A stretch of DNA of 64,000 nucleotides, taken from contig CBDFIN010000011.1 in NCBI GenBank assembly GCA_965248135.1, positions 496,001 to 560,000 on the forward strand, read 5' to 3'. This DNA is from SZUA-100 sp965248135 (GTDB lineage Bacteria; Pseudomonadota; Alphaproteobacteria; Rhizobiales; Rhizobiaceae). Positions within the stretch are counted from its first letter, which is position 1. Each line of letters starts with the position of its first letter. The translations under genes were made by a program, and so were the position numbers. Below, piece after piece: positions 46,320-55,917 of the stretch. The notes under the pieces were generated by a model. It was not told the DNA's origin and ran no database searches. It was given only the letters and a program-made list of their open reading frames with translations.

Positions 46320-48524
46320 ATGACTTACAAGAACTTCACGCTTACGACCGACAGCGATGGTATCGCCCTGATCACCTGGGACATGCCCGGTAAATCAATG
46401 AATGTCATCGACGCTTCGGTGATGGACGAACTTGAGCAATTGATTGATGAGGTTGCGGACACTGATGCGATAAAGGGCGCGGTAATTACCTCCGGCAAAA
46501 AAGCCTTTGGCGCCGGCGCCGATCTCACCATGTTACAGGGCATGTTGGGTGAATATCAAAAACTGGCGACCTCCGACAAGGATGCGGCGACGCAGACCCT
46601 GTTTGATAACGCTTACCGGCTCAACCTTACCCTGCGCAAACTGGAATCCGGCGACAAGCCCTGGGTCGCGGCCCTTAATGGCCTGGCGATGGGCGGCTGT
46701 TTTGAGATTGCTCTTGCCTGTCACGCCCGTGTGGCCAGCGACGATCCCAAGCTTCGCGTTGGCTTGCCGGAAGTCAAGGTTGGCTTGCTGCCGGGTGCCG
46801 GCGGCACCCAGCGTGTGCCGCGTTTGATCAACACCCAGGATGCGCTGCAAATGCTGCTGCAGGGCAAAGCCCATCCAGCTGCCAAGGCGAAATCGCTGGG
46901 GCTGGTTAATGAGGTGGTAGCGGCAGATGAACTGATCGACAAGGCCAAAGACCTGATCCGCGACGGTCTTAAGGCTGAACAACCTTGGGATAAAAAGGGC
47001 TTCCGTCTGCCGGGCGGCAAGGTCTATTCTGTCGCCGGTGCGCAGCTTTTTCCGGCCGCCAATGCCATCTACCGCAAGGAGACCTTTGATAATTACCCCG
47101 GTGCGCGCAATATCATGAAATGCGTCTATGAGGGCCTGTTGGTACCGTTTGATACGGCGCTGAAAATCGAGACCCGCTATTTCGCCAGTACATTGCAGAC
47201 CACCGAAGCGGCCTCGATGATCCGCTCGCTGTTTGTTTCGATGCAAGAATTGAACAAGGGAGCACGCCGCCCCGCCGATATACCGGCAAACAAGGTCAAG
47301 AAGGTCGGCATCATTGGTGCCGGCTTCATGGGTGCCGGCATCGGTTTCGTTACCGCCAAGGCGGGTATCGAAGTGGTGCTGATCGATCGTGATCAGGACT
47401 ATGCGGAAAAAGGCAAGGCCCATTCCGCCGATCTGATGGACAAGGCCATCAAACGACGCCGGGCGACCGCGGACGACAAGGAAAACCTGCTTGGCCTGAT
47501 CACCGCGACCACCGACTATGATGCGCTGAAAGACTGCGATCTGGTGGTCGAGGCGGTATTTGAAGATGCGGCAATCAAGGCCGATGTGACCAACAACGTC
47601 GAAGCGGCAATTGGCGAAAATGCCATCTACGCGTCCAATACCTCGACCATCCCGATCTCCAGCCTGGCCAAGGCCTCAAAGCGGGCCGGCAATTTCATCG
47701 GCATTCACTTCTTCTCGCCGGTCGACCGTATGTTGCTGGTTGAAATCATTATGGGCGAGGAAACCGGCAACGCCGCACTTGCCATGGCAATCGACTATGT
47801 GCTGGCGATCAAGAAGACACCGATTGTGGTCAACGATACGCGGGGCTTTTATGCCAATCGCTGTGTCTTCCGCTACCTCAACGAATCCTACAACATGCTG
47901 CTAGAGGGCGTGCCGCCGGCGATGATTGAAAACGCCGCCCGCATGGCCGGCATGCCGGTGGGTCCATTGTCGCTCAATGACGAAGTCGCTATCGATTTGT
48001 CGCAGAAAGTGTTGCGCCAGACGGTCAAGGACTTGGGTGAAGGTTCGGTCGATCCGCGCTATCTGGAACTCGTTGATACCATGGTCGAGAAAAACGGCCG
48101 TCTTGGCCGCAAGAACGGCAAGGGTTTTTACGACTATCCCGCCAAGCCGGCCAAGAAACACCTATGGCCGGAACTGAAAACCCTTTACCCGCAACAGGAT
48201 GCAGAAGAAATCAGCGTTGGTGATCTGCAGGACCGCTTTCTCTATACCATGGCGATGGAAGCCGCCCGCACAATTGAGGAAGGAGTGGTCACCGATATTC
48301 GAGAGGCCGATGTCGGTGCGATTATCGGCTTTGGCTTTGCCCCCTATTCCGGCGGGCCTATTTCCTTTATCGACGGCATGGGCGTGAAGGCCTTTGCCAA
48401 ACGGGCGAAGAAACTGGCTAAGAATTATGGCGATCATTTCGCGCCAACGCCATTGATCAAGGAAATGGCAAAATCCGGCGAGACATTTTATCACCGCTTT
48501 GACCCGGGCAAGAAGGCGGCGTGA
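46320..48524 (+). CDS. fadB: Bifunctional enoyl-CoA hydratase / 3-hydroxyacyl-CoA dehydrogenase (FadB/FadJ type)
   Basis: 734 residues. N-terminal hydratase: oxyanion-hole GAGADLTMLQG, and the catalytic Glu pair in MGGCFEIALACH and GLPEVKVGLLPGAGGTQRVPRL. From about residue 320 the NAD-dependent dehydrogenase follows: KVGIIGAGFMGAGIG, SNTSTIPISSLA, FIGIHFFSPVDRMLLVEII with the catalytic His, and NDTRGFYANRCVF. It performs hydration and oxidation of enoyl-CoA and forms the trifunctional complex with the thiolase. Last gene of the operon. Confidence 0.95.
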   Translation: MTYKNFTLTTDSDGIALITWDMPGKSMNVIDASVMDELEQLIDEVADTDAIKGAVITSGKKAFGAGADLTMLQGMLGEYQKLATSDKDAATQTLFDNAYRLNLTLRKLESGDKPWVAALNGLAMGGCFEIALACHARVASDDPKLRVGLPEVKVGLLPGAGGTQRVPRLINTQDALQMLLQGKAHPAAKAKSLGLVNEVVAADELIDKAKDLIRDGLKAEQPWDKKGFRLPGGKVYSVAGAQLFPAANAIYRKETFDNYPGARNIMKCVYEGLLVPFDTALKIETRYFASTLQTTEAASMIRSLFVSMQELNKGARRPADIPANKVKKVGIIGAGFMGAGIGFVTAKAGIEVVLIDRDQDYAEKGKAHSADLMDKAIKRRRATADDKENLLGLITATTDYDALKDCDLVVEAVFEDAAIKADVTNNVEAAIGENAIYASNTSTIPISSLAKASKRAGNFIGIHFFSPVDRMLLVEIIMGEETGNAALAMAIDYVLAIKKTPIVVNDTRGFYANRCVFRYLNESYNMLLEGVPPAMIENAARMAGMPVGPLSLNDEVAIDLSQKVLRQTVKDLGEGSVDPRYLELVDTMVEKNGRLGRKNGKGFYDYPAKPAKKHLWPELKTLYPQQDAEEISVGDLQDRFLYTMAMEAARTIEEGVVTDIREADVGAIIGFGFAPYSGGPISFIDGMGVKAFAKRAKKLAKNYGDHFAPTPLIKEMAKSGETFYHRFDPGKKAA

Positions 48525-48550
48525 ACAGCTTGGCCATAACGCATTTGTTT

Positions 48551-48574
48551 GGTGCTTTCGCTATTGGAAGCACC
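48551..48574 (+). terminator. Weak hairpin after the fad operon
   Basis: GGTGCTT (48551-48557) and AAGCACC (48568-48574) pair around a 10-base loop, 27 bp past the fadB stop. No T-run follows, so termination strength is doubtful. Confidence 0.4.
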
Positions 48575-48697
48575 ATCTGCCCGAAAATCCATATTACCAT
48601 AACCAACAAAGTTTGACAGACGCATTGATTTTTTCGCTGACTTTGTTCACTGTCGAATTGAATCCGTTGATTTCAACGAGAATACTTTGGGAGAAAA

Positions 48698-49752
48698 ATG
48701 ATGAAAATTAATGTTGTAGCTTTGGCAGCAAGCGTTGCCCTTGGTGCCCTTGCATCGTCAGGCGCGATGGCGGCGGAAAAGCTGACCTACTATTGCAGCG
48801 CCCAGGAGGACTGGTGTCAGTTGATGGCTAAAGGCTTTGAACTGGTGTCAGTTGATGGCTAAAGGAGGCCACCGGCATCAAGGTCAATATGACCCGCAAA
48901 AGTTCCGGCGAAACCTTTGCTCAAATCAAGGCCGAAGCCAGTAATCCCAAAGGTGACGTATGGTGGGGCGGCACCGGTGATCCGCATCTTCAGGCGGCCG
49001 AAGAGGGCCTGACCGAACCTTATGAATCCGCCATGCGTGGCAAACTCAACGACTGGGCAATTTCGCAGTCTGAATCGGCCGGAAACCGGACCATCGGCAT
49101 TTATTCAGGTGCGCTTGGCTATGGCTACAATGAAGACTTGCTGAAAAAGAACAACCTGCCAGTGCCAGCCTGCTGGAAAGATCTGTTGAAGCCTGAATTC
49201 AAGGGTCATGTGCAAATGGCCAATCCGAATTCTTCCGGTACCGCCTACACCACGCTTGCAACCATCGTGCAATTGTTTGGCGAGGACGAGGGTTTCGAAT
49301 TCATGAAAGGGCTGCACAAGAACATCAACAATTACACCAAATCCGGTTCGGCTCCGATCAAGGCTGCCGCCCGCGGTGAAAATACCATCGGCATCGTCTT
49401 TATGCATGATGCGGTCAAGCAGGCCGTTTCGGGTTTTCCGATCAAGGTTGTAGCACCTTGTGAAGGTACCGGCTATGAAATCGGCTCGATGAGCATCGTC
49501 AAGGGTGCCCGCAATCTTGAAAATGCCAAAAAATTCTACGACTGGGCATTGAGCGCCGATGTGCAATCGCGGTCGCTGGAAGTAAAGGCCTATCAGGTGA
49601 TGTCCAACAAAGGGGCGAAAAGCTCTCCCAAGGCGCCTGATCTTTCGACCATCAAGCTGATTGATTATGATTTCGAGAAGTATGGCTCATCCGACGAGCG
49701 CAAGCGCCTGTTGAAAAAGTGGGATGATGAGGTCAAGGTTCTGCCGCAGTAA
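48698..49752 (+). pseudogene. Fbp/Afu-type ABC substrate-binding protein gene, broken by a 23-bp duplication
   Basis: The gene starts at ATG 48698 behind GGGAG with a good signal peptide (VVALAASVALGALASSGAMAAE) and mature start LTYYCSAQEDWCQLMAKGFE. Then 23 bases (48842-48864) repeat the preceding 48811-48833 and cause a frameshift and a TAA after VSVDG. Removing the 23 bases restores the frame as GFEEATGIKVNMTRKSSGE and on to the stop at 49752, about 343 residues. The rest is a normal type II binding protein (DVWWGGTGDPHLQAAEEG, WKDLLKPEFKGHVQMANPN, SGSAPIKAAARGE). An internal ATG at 48889 would give a protein without signal peptide. Confidence 0.88.
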
Positions 49753-49767
49753 AAGTGGCTTTGATTC

Positions 49768-51996
49768 TTGTCTGATACAACCTTCCAGCCGCCCTTGCGG
49801 GTGGCTGGATCTTCCACCAACAGGGTTGTCTTATTGTGGCTGACCGCCGGATTGGCAGGCTTTGTATTGCTGCCGTGGTATGTGCAGGAAGACGGCCTGT
49901 GGAGTTTTGAGTGGCTGTTTGACGGCTATCCGTTTGACAGCGATTATGCGCCGGCAGCCTTCTTGTTGGCGCAAGGGCTAAAACCGTGGCTGTGGCCTCT
50001 TGTGGTGTTCTTGCTTTTGCCAATAGCGGCTTTGGGCCGGCGCAAAACAGAACCCATATTTGCTACTATCTTGTTGATTTCCGGCATCGGCGGCCTGTTC
50101 TGGCTGCTTCTTCAGGGTTTTGCCATCGGCATTCAGGGTTGGCAATTCGGTTTCCTTGAAACTTTGTTCGGGCCGTTGGGCGACAGGCAATTTGGCCTCG
50201 GCTATGGCGCCCTTTTAATAGCCACCTATTTCCTGTTCATGATCACCATCGGTGCGGCGGCGCGCGGTGCGGTCAATGGTGATGTTTTTGTCGTAAGCTC
50301 CATCGGTTTTATCATCGCCATCGTTGGCATCTTCATTTTCTTTCCGATAATCCAGATGCTCGCCGGTGCCTTGCGCGACAATGATGGCGTCTATTCGATT
50401 TTTGTTTTTTTCGAGAAGTTCTTTGATCGCAAGATCTGGGGCCTTGGCTGCATTATCAACAATACCAATTGTGGTGTTGCCTGGAATTCACTCTTTCTCG
50501 GCATTTGTGTTGGCGCAGCAACAACCACCCTTGGCCTGGTGTTTGCGCTGGTCGCAACCCGATCGGGCTTCAAATATGGCCGGTTATTGCGGGCCATGAC
50601 CGTATTACCTATCATCACTCCGCCTTTTGTTATTGGGCTTGCGATTATACTGCTGTTCGGCCTGTCGGGCTCCGTTACCCAATATGTCTCCGATCTGTTC
50701 GGCATCCAGCCGACAAGATGGATTTACGGCCTTCTCGGCATCATGATCGCCCAGATGCTCGCCTATACGCCGATTGCCTTCTTGGTGTTGATTGGCGTTG
50801 TCGAGGGCGTGAGCCCTTCGATGGAGGAGGCGGCGCAGACACTTCGGGCCGACCGCTGGACAACTTTTCGAACCGTGACCTGGCCCTTGATGCGCCCTGG
50901 TCTTGCCAATGCATTTTTGCTCGGTTTCATCGAAAGCATGGCGGATTTCGGCAATCCGCTGGTGCTTGGCGGCAATTATGATGTATTGTCAACCGAAATA
51001 TTCTTCTCCATCGTCGGGGCACAAAACGACCAGGGCCGCGCTGCCGTTCTGGCCATCGTTTTGTTGACCTTCACGCTTGGCGCTTTCTTTGCCCAGCGTC
51101 GCTGGCTTGGTAAAAAATCCTATGCCACAACCACCGGCAAGGGTGATGGCGGGGCGCATCCCTTAATGCCACGCCGGCTGAAATGGCCGGTATATACGGT
51201 TGCCGCATTTTGGGTGGTAATGACGATCGTCATCTATTGCATGATTTTTTATGGCGGCTTTGTTGAATTGTGGGGGCTCGATAACACCCTCACCCTTCGT
51301 CACTATGGCGACGCCTTTTCGGTCAAATGGACCGAGCATGGGTTGCTATGGGAAGGCTCTGCATGGAACTCGTTCTGGACGACGCTGGAGATTGCGGCAA
51401 TTGCCGCACCGCTGACCGCTATGCTGGGGCTGGTGACGGCCTATCTGTTGGTGCGGCAGAGTTTTTCCGGCAAGAGCGCCTTTGAATTCGGCACCATGCT
51501 TTCCTTCGCCATTCCCGGCACGGTGATTGGTGTAAGCTATATTATCGCTTTCAACGTGCCGCCGATTGAACTTACCGGCACTGGCGCTATTCTTGTCTTG
51601 AGTTTTATTTTCCGCAATATGCCCGTTGGTGTGCGGGCCGGTGTGGCCTCTATGGCGCAGCTTGATAAAAGCCTGGACGAGGCCTCGCTAACGCTTGGGG
51701 CCAATGCCTGGCAAACCTTCCGCTCTGTCATCCTGCCACTGTTGCGGCCGGCCATTCTTGCCGCCATGGTCTATTCTTTCGTTCGCGCCATGACAGCAAT
51801 AAGCGCGGTGATTTTTCTGGTCAGCGCCGAATACAACATGGCGACCAGCTATATTATCGGCCGGGTGGAGAACAACGACTACGGGTTGGCGATTGCCTAT
51901 TCGACTGTATTGATCTTCGTCATGCTGGCGGCAGTGGCGCTGCTGCAATTATTGATCTTACGTGGTGGCAACAGGAGACTAAGCGATGCGCCATGA
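49768..51996 (+). CDS. Iron/sugar-phosphate type ABC permease, two fused permease domains
   Basis: 742 residues, FbpB/AfuB architecture: an N-terminal extension with several spans (to about residue 220), then two BPD_transp_1 domains. The EAA loops are EEAAQTLRADRWTTFRTVTWPLMRPG and DEASLTLGANAWQTFRSVILPLLRPA. About 16 membrane segments. Start is TTG at 49768, 15 bp after the binding-protein stop. The frame is intact although its binding-protein gene is broken. Confidence 0.88.
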   Translation: MSDTTFQPPLRVAGSSTNRVVLLWLTAGLAGFVLLPWYVQEDGLWSFEWLFDGYPFDSDYAPAAFLLAQGLKPWLWPLVVFLLLPIAALGRRKTEPIFATILLISGIGGLFWLLLQGFAIGIQGWQFGFLETLFGPLGDRQFGLGYGALLIATYFLFMITIGAAARGAVNGDVFVVSSIGFIIAIVGIFIFFPIIQMLAGALRDNDGVYSIFVFFEKFFDRKIWGLGCIINNTNCGVAWNSLFLGICVGAATTTLGLVFALVATRSGFKYGRLLRAMTVLPIITPPFVIGLAIILLFGLSGSVTQYVSDLFGIQPTRWIYGLLGIMIAQMLAYTPIAFLVLIGVVEGVSPSMEEAAQTLRADRWTTFRTVTWPLMRPGLANAFLLGFIESMADFGNPLVLGGNYDVLSTEIFFSIVGAQNDQGRAAVLAIVLLTFTLGAFFAQRRWLGKKSYATTTGKGDGGAHPLMPRRLKWPVYTVAAFWVVMTIVIYCMIFYGGFVELWGLDNTLTLRHYGDAFSVKWTEHGLLWEGSAWNSFWTTLEIAAIAAPLTAMLGLVTAYLLVRQSFSGKSAFEFGTMLSFAIPGTVIGVSYIIAFNVPPIELTGTGAILVLSFIFRNMPVGVRAGVASMAQLDKSLDEASLTLGANAWQTFRSVILPLLRPAILAAMVYSFVRAMTAISAVIFLVSAEYNMATSYIIGRVENNDYGLAIAYSTVLIFVMLAAVALLQLLILRGGNRRLSDAP

Positions 51997-52020
51997 TAAT
52001 TGCCAGGAAAGGCAGAACTG

Positions 52021-53103
52021 ATGAGCGACGTGGCAATTAAGAGCAACGCGGCGGCGGTAACTTTCGAAAATGTCACCAAGGTCTATGGCGGCACGGTCAT
52101 GGCGGTGGATGATGTTTCGCTGCACATTGAACCGGGCACGCTGGTCACCCTGCTTGGGCCTTCCGGCTGCGGCAAGACCACGACGCTGAGGATGATCGCC
52201 GGTCTGGAGATGGTGACCTCGGGCCGAATTCTCATCGGTGATCAGGATGTGACCAAATTGCCGGCAACCGACCGTGATGTGTCGATGGTGTTTCAGTCCT
52301 ACGCCCTGTTTCCGCACATGAGTGTCAGTGAAAATGTCTCCTACGGGCTGAAGCTTTCGGGCCACGGCAAGGAAGAAACCCGCCGGCGCATGCTCGCAGG
52401 GTTGGCGCTGGTCGGCCTTGAGGGTTATGACAAACGGCTGCCGAGCGAGCTTTCCGGCGGCCAGCAGCAAAGGGTGGCGGTGGCCCGGGCTTTGGTGCTT
52501 GAACCGCAGGTTTTGTTGTTCGATGAGCCGCTATCCAATCTTGATGCCAAACTGCGTCGTCAGGTGCGGGAGGAAATTCGAGAAATTCAGCAAAAGCTCG
52601 GTTTGACGGTAGTCTATGTCACCCACGATCAGGAGGAAGCCCTGGCGGTTTCCGACCGCATCATTGTCATGCGCAATGCCGGGATCGCCCAGTCGGGTAC
52701 GCCGCGCGAGCTTTATGAGGCGCCGGCGGATGCTTTTGTTGCCGATTTTATCGGCGAGGCCAATTTGCTTGACTGTCAGATCAACGAAATGACCGATGGA
52801 CGGGCGAAGATTGTTATCGGCTCGATCACGCTCGACCTTGATGCCCGCGGGCTGAGCGAAGGCCCGGCGAAGCTGGCCGTGCGCCCAAGCCGCATTGCCC
52901 TGTCGGTTGATGGCAGCAAAAACAGCCAGGAAGTTTTGGTGAAGAAGGCGGTCTATGTCGGCAATCATATGGAATATGTTGTGGCGGCCGATTTTGGTGA
53001 GCTATTTGCCGTGTCAAACGCCGTCGATAAGCCACTGGAGGTCGGCCAGAGCGTTTACCTGAGCTTTGAAGATTCCGGCCCGGTTTTGCTCAAGAGCGAA
53101 TGA
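52021..53103 (+). CDS. ABC ATPase of the Fbp/Afu importer
   Basis: 360 residues. Walker A GPSGCGKTT, Q-loop MVFQSYALFPHMSV, signature LSGGQQQRVAVARAL, Walker B VLLFDEPLSNLD, switch His in VTHDQEEAL; a C-terminal TOBE domain (KLAVRPSRIAL) follows as in FbpC/PotA-type proteins. ATG 52021 is chosen over 52000 because the latter adds residues overlapping the permease stop. Energises the permease encoded just upstream. Confidence 0.92.
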   Translation: MSDVAIKSNAAAVTFENVTKVYGGTVMAVDDVSLHIEPGTLVTLLGPSGCGKTTTLRMIAGLEMVTSGRILIGDQDVTKLPATDRDVSMVFQSYALFPHMSVSENVSYGLKLSGHGKEETRRRMLAGLALVGLEGYDKRLPSELSGGQQQRVAVARALVLEPQVLLFDEPLSNLDAKLRRQVREEIREIQQKLGLTVVYVTHDQEEALAVSDRIIVMRNAGIAQSGTPRELYEAPADAFVADFIGEANLLDCQINEMTDGRAKIVIGSITLDLDARGLSEGPAKLAVRPSRIALSVDGSKNSQEVLVKKAVYVGNHMEYVVAADFGELFAVSNAVDKPLEVGQSVYLSFEDSGPVLLKSE

Positions 53104-53209
53104 TGGTGCCGGCGTAGTAATGCCGTTTGATGGGCCGGATCAACCATGTGCAATTGAGCGGGCGATCAAATCACAAAAAAACCGTCCGGTGACAAATCAC
53201 CAAATCAGA

Positions 53210-53227
53210 TTTGCAACCGGTTGCAAA
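53210..53227. promoter_or_regulatory. LacI-type operator upstream of the lacI-family gene
   Basis: TTTGCAACCGGTTGCAAA is a perfect 18-bp palindrome with the central CG of LacI-family sites, 71 bp before the regulator start at 53298. The 16-bp core occurs again at 55788-55803. Indicates autoregulation. Confidence 0.85.
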
Positions 53228-53297
53228 GAAGCCACAGGAATTCTAAACTCGTTTCTTAACAGCAGATTGATCAGGCTTCATTGCATTTCAGGACTTT

Positions 53298-54302
53298 ATG
53301 ATGGCGATAACGCTGAAAGAGGTGGCACAAAGAGCGGGCGTATCTCGCTCGGCGGTTTCACGCGCCTATACCGACGGCGCCAGCATATCGCACATCACAC
53401 GCAAAAAGGTTGAAAAAGCCGCCCGTGAACTGGGCTATCGGCCCAGTTTGATTGCTCGCAGTCTGGCAACAAACCGCACCAAACTCATCGGCCTGATCGC
53501 CAATAATTTCCAAAATCCGATATTTCTTGAGGTGTTTGATCTTTATACCCAGGCCCTGCAGGCGCGTGGATTGCGGCCGCTTCTGGTCAATTTGACCAAC
53601 GAGACCGACCCTGAAAACTCGGTTCAAATGTTGCGTCAATATAATGTCGATGGTGTCATAATCGCCACATCCACCCTGCCGCCGCATTTCGCCCGGGCGT
53701 TCAAGGATGCTCAGATGCCGGTTGTTCATGCTTTTGGCCGGTTTGAGGCCGGCTCGGGTGTGCATGTGGTCGGTATCGATAACCAGGCCTGCGGCGAGAT
53801 GGCAGCAAAGGCACTTTTGAAACACGGCTATCAAGAAATCGCCTTTCTGGGTGGGCCGGAAACGGCGACTTCTACCCAGGATCGAGCGACCGGCTTTCTG
53901 GGCCTGCTCGAACAGGAGAACGCAAAGGTTGCCGATGTCCGCTATGCCAACGCATATGGGTATCAGGCCGGTCGCAACGCGATGCGCGGGCTGCTTGATG
54001 AAAAGCGGGTCGAGGCGGTGTTTTGTGGTGATGATCTGATTTGCATGGGCGCCATGGACGAGGCACGGCAATCAGGCATAGGGGTTCCCGACGACATCGG
54101 CTTCATCGGATTTAACGATATGGCGATGGCCCAATGGTCCAGCTATGATCTGACCACGGTTCGCCAGCCGACCAGGGATATCATCAAAAGTTCGATTGAA
54201 CTGGTTGTCGCGCTGGTGGAAGAACCGCAGCGGGCAATGGAAGTCCGGATATTTCCCTGTTCTGTGGTCGAGCGCGGCACCTTAAGGCCATTGGCAAAAT
54301 AG
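53298..54302 (+). CDS. LacI-family transcriptional regulator
   Basis: 334 residues. N-terminal HTH: TLKEVAQRAGVSRSAVSRAYTDGASISHITRKKVEKAARELGYRP, with the hinge helix after it. The C-terminal periplasmic-binding-like domain starts TKLIGLIANNFQNPIFLEVF and contains VDGVIIATSTLPP and the effector-pocket segment FIGFNDMAMAQWSSYDLTTVRQP. Effector likely a sugar or sugar phosphate. Two identical palindromes, at 53210 and 55788, tie it to its own promoter and to that of the Gfo/Idh/MocA gene. Confidence 0.93.
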   Translation: MMAITLKEVAQRAGVSRSAVSRAYTDGASISHITRKKVEKAARELGYRPSLIARSLATNRTKLIGLIANNFQNPIFLEVFDLYTQALQARGLRPLLVNLTNETDPENSVQMLRQYNVDGVIIATSTLPPHFARAFKDAQMPVVHAFGRFEAGSGVHVVGIDNQACGEMAAKALLKHGYQEIAFLGGPETATSTQDRATGFLGLLEQENAKVADVRYANAYGYQAGRNAMRGLLDEKRVEAVFCGDDLICMGAMDEARQSGIGVPDDIGFIGFNDMAMAQWSSYDLTTVRQPTRDIIKSSIELVVALVEEPQRAMEVRIFPCSVVERGTLRPLAK

Positions 54303-54310
54303 CTAATTTT

Positions 54311-54444
54311 ACCAACTGCAACAAAGATCAAACTATGCCATCGTCATCCGCCGACTTAATCGGCGGATCTTGAGCGGAACGTTAGGAATTTGTGGCTCAA
54401 GGTTGGCCAGTCAAGCCGGCCAATGACGCCCGGATTTTTTTGGT
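54311..54444 (+). repeat. Double-hairpin repeat, left copy (inverted with 58233-58364)
   Basis: ACCAACTGCAACAAAGATCA at 54311 to TTTTTTTGGT at 54444. Two hairpins: ATCCGCCGA-CTTAA-TCGGCGGAT and TTGGCC-GTCAAG-GGCCAA-like. The reverse complement of 58233-58364 matches with about ten differences and small gaps by eye. The second stem followed by a T-run may also terminate the lacI transcript. Confidence 0.85.
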
Positions 54445-54476
54445 GAAGCGAGATCAACTGCGTCTGGTATTATTGC

Positions 54477-55676
54477 TCACTGATCATCGGGCACTGCACT
54501 GACCCATTTTCCGTTTTTGGCAGCCGAGCGAACCGCCGCGAAGATCGCCGCCATGGAACGCAACCCGTCATCGGCGCTGGGATAGTGGGTGGCCGCCGGA
54601 TCGGCCTTGCGGCCCTCGTTGCGGGCATTGATCACCTCAGCCAGATCGCGATAAATATTGGCGAAAGCAAGCGGCATGCCCTCGGCGTGACCAATAGTTA
54701 CTCTTGAGGCGCGATCAGCCTCGTAGGAAAGACCCTCGCCGCCGCGCTCGACGATTTCGGTGCGGCCATTGAGCGGTGTCCAGTAGAGCTGGTTGGGCCA
54801 TTCCTGGGCCCATTTGAGGCCACCTTTTTCACCGAATAGCTGGATATTCAGCCCGTGCATGCGGCCAACCGCCACCGAACTTGTCCACAATCGGCAAATG
54901 GCGCCGCCGTCCATTTTAATATTGACCTGGGCGTCGTCCTCCAGCTGCCTGCCGTCGACGCAGGACTGGAAATCGGCCGAAAGCTGCGCCGCCTCCTGGC
55001 CCGAAATGAAACTTGCCATGTGCAGGGCATGAATACCACAGTCGGCAAACTGGGCCGATATGCCGGCCTGTTCAGGGTCATAGCGCCAGCGGACCCGCGG
55101 ATTGTCGGCATCAGCGGCATCAGCATGGAAGCCATGGGCAAACTCAGCCTTGATTAGCCGGATATTACCAAGATCGCCACGCTCAACCATCGCCCGCATG
55201 TGCCGTACCAGGGAGTAGCCGCTATAGCCGTAATTAACGGCGCAAATATTGCCGGTTTTCTTCGTCAACCGACTGATCTCCCGACCCTCTTCCACCGTCA
55301 TGGTCATCGGCTTTTCGCACAGCACATTAAAACCCGCCTCAAGAAAGGCTTTGGTGATTTCAAAATGGGTGGCGTTGGGGGTTGCCACAGTGACCAGATC
55401 AAGCCGGTCATCGCGACCGGTCTCGCCGGCCAGCATCTCTCGCCAATCGCCATAGGCGCGATCCGGCACGATGCCCAGTTGACGGGCGAATTGCCTGCCC
55501 GCTCTGGCATCGATATCGAGAGCGCCGGCGACCAGGGCAAAACAGCCATCCAGACCAGCGCCCAACCGGTGAGCCGGGCCGATCTGGCTACCTTCTCCAC
55601 CACCGATCATACCCCAACGCAATTTCCTCAAACCGTTGATCCTTCTGCTGCAGCCAGGGTCATAATTGTCACCCAT
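54477..55676 (-). CDS. Gfo/Idh/MocA-family NAD(P)-dependent oxidoreductase
   Basis: 399 residues. Rossmann motif RWGMIGGGEGSQIGPAH, then LVTVATPNATHFEI and the family signature NVLCEKPMTMTVEEG with the catalytic Lys. The C-terminal substrate domain has YDPEQAGISAQFADCGIHALHMA with the conserved Asp and His. Oxidises or reduces sugar-like or inositol-like alcohols. An N-terminal extension of about 18 residues precedes the fold; the ATG at 55676 is used. Preceded at 55788 by the same operator as the lacI-family gene. Confidence 0.92.
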   Translation of the reverse strand: MGDNYDPGCSRRINGLRKLRWGMIGGGEGSQIGPAHRLGAGLDGCFALVAGALDIDARAGRQFARQLGIVPDRAYGDWREMLAGETGRDDRLDLVTVATPNATHFEITKAFLEAGFNVLCEKPMTMTVEEGREISRLTKKTGNICAVNYGYSGYSLVRHMRAMVERGDLGNIRLIKAEFAHGFHADAADADNPRVRWRYDPEQAGISAQFADCGIHALHMASFISGQEAAQLSADFQSCVDGRQLEDDAQVNIKMDGGAICRLWTSSVAVGRMHGLNIQLFGEKGGLKWAQEWPNQLYWTPLNGRTEIVERGGEGLSYEADRASRVTIGHAEGMPLAFANIYRDLAEVINARNEGRKADPAATHYPSADDGLRSMAAIFAAVRSAAKNGKWVSAVPDDQ

Positions 55677-55787
55677 TGCCGTCGTTGCATTATCTGTTTC
55701 TCCGACACGGTTATTTTTTACACGACAGGATCAAAGGCGTATTTTTAACACCGCCCAATACCATTCGTGTTCTGCTCAACAATTTCA

Positions 55788-55803
55788 TTGCAACCGGTTG
55801 CAA
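55788..55803. promoter_or_regulatory. LacI-type operator upstream of the oxidoreductase gene
   Basis: TTGCAACCGGTTGCAA, identical to the core of the site at 53210-53227, 112 bp before the oxidoreductase start on the minus strand and 114 bp before the MscS gene on the plus strand. It may affect either or both. Confidence 0.83.
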
Positions 55804-55917
55804 AGTCACCTAAGCCTGAATTTTTTACCCTGGTCAAGGGCAAACCCATAGCAATTTGTCCATTGCATGTTGGCTTAATCTAAAACACAATAGGGCATTT
55901 CTTTGGGAGGAAAAATC

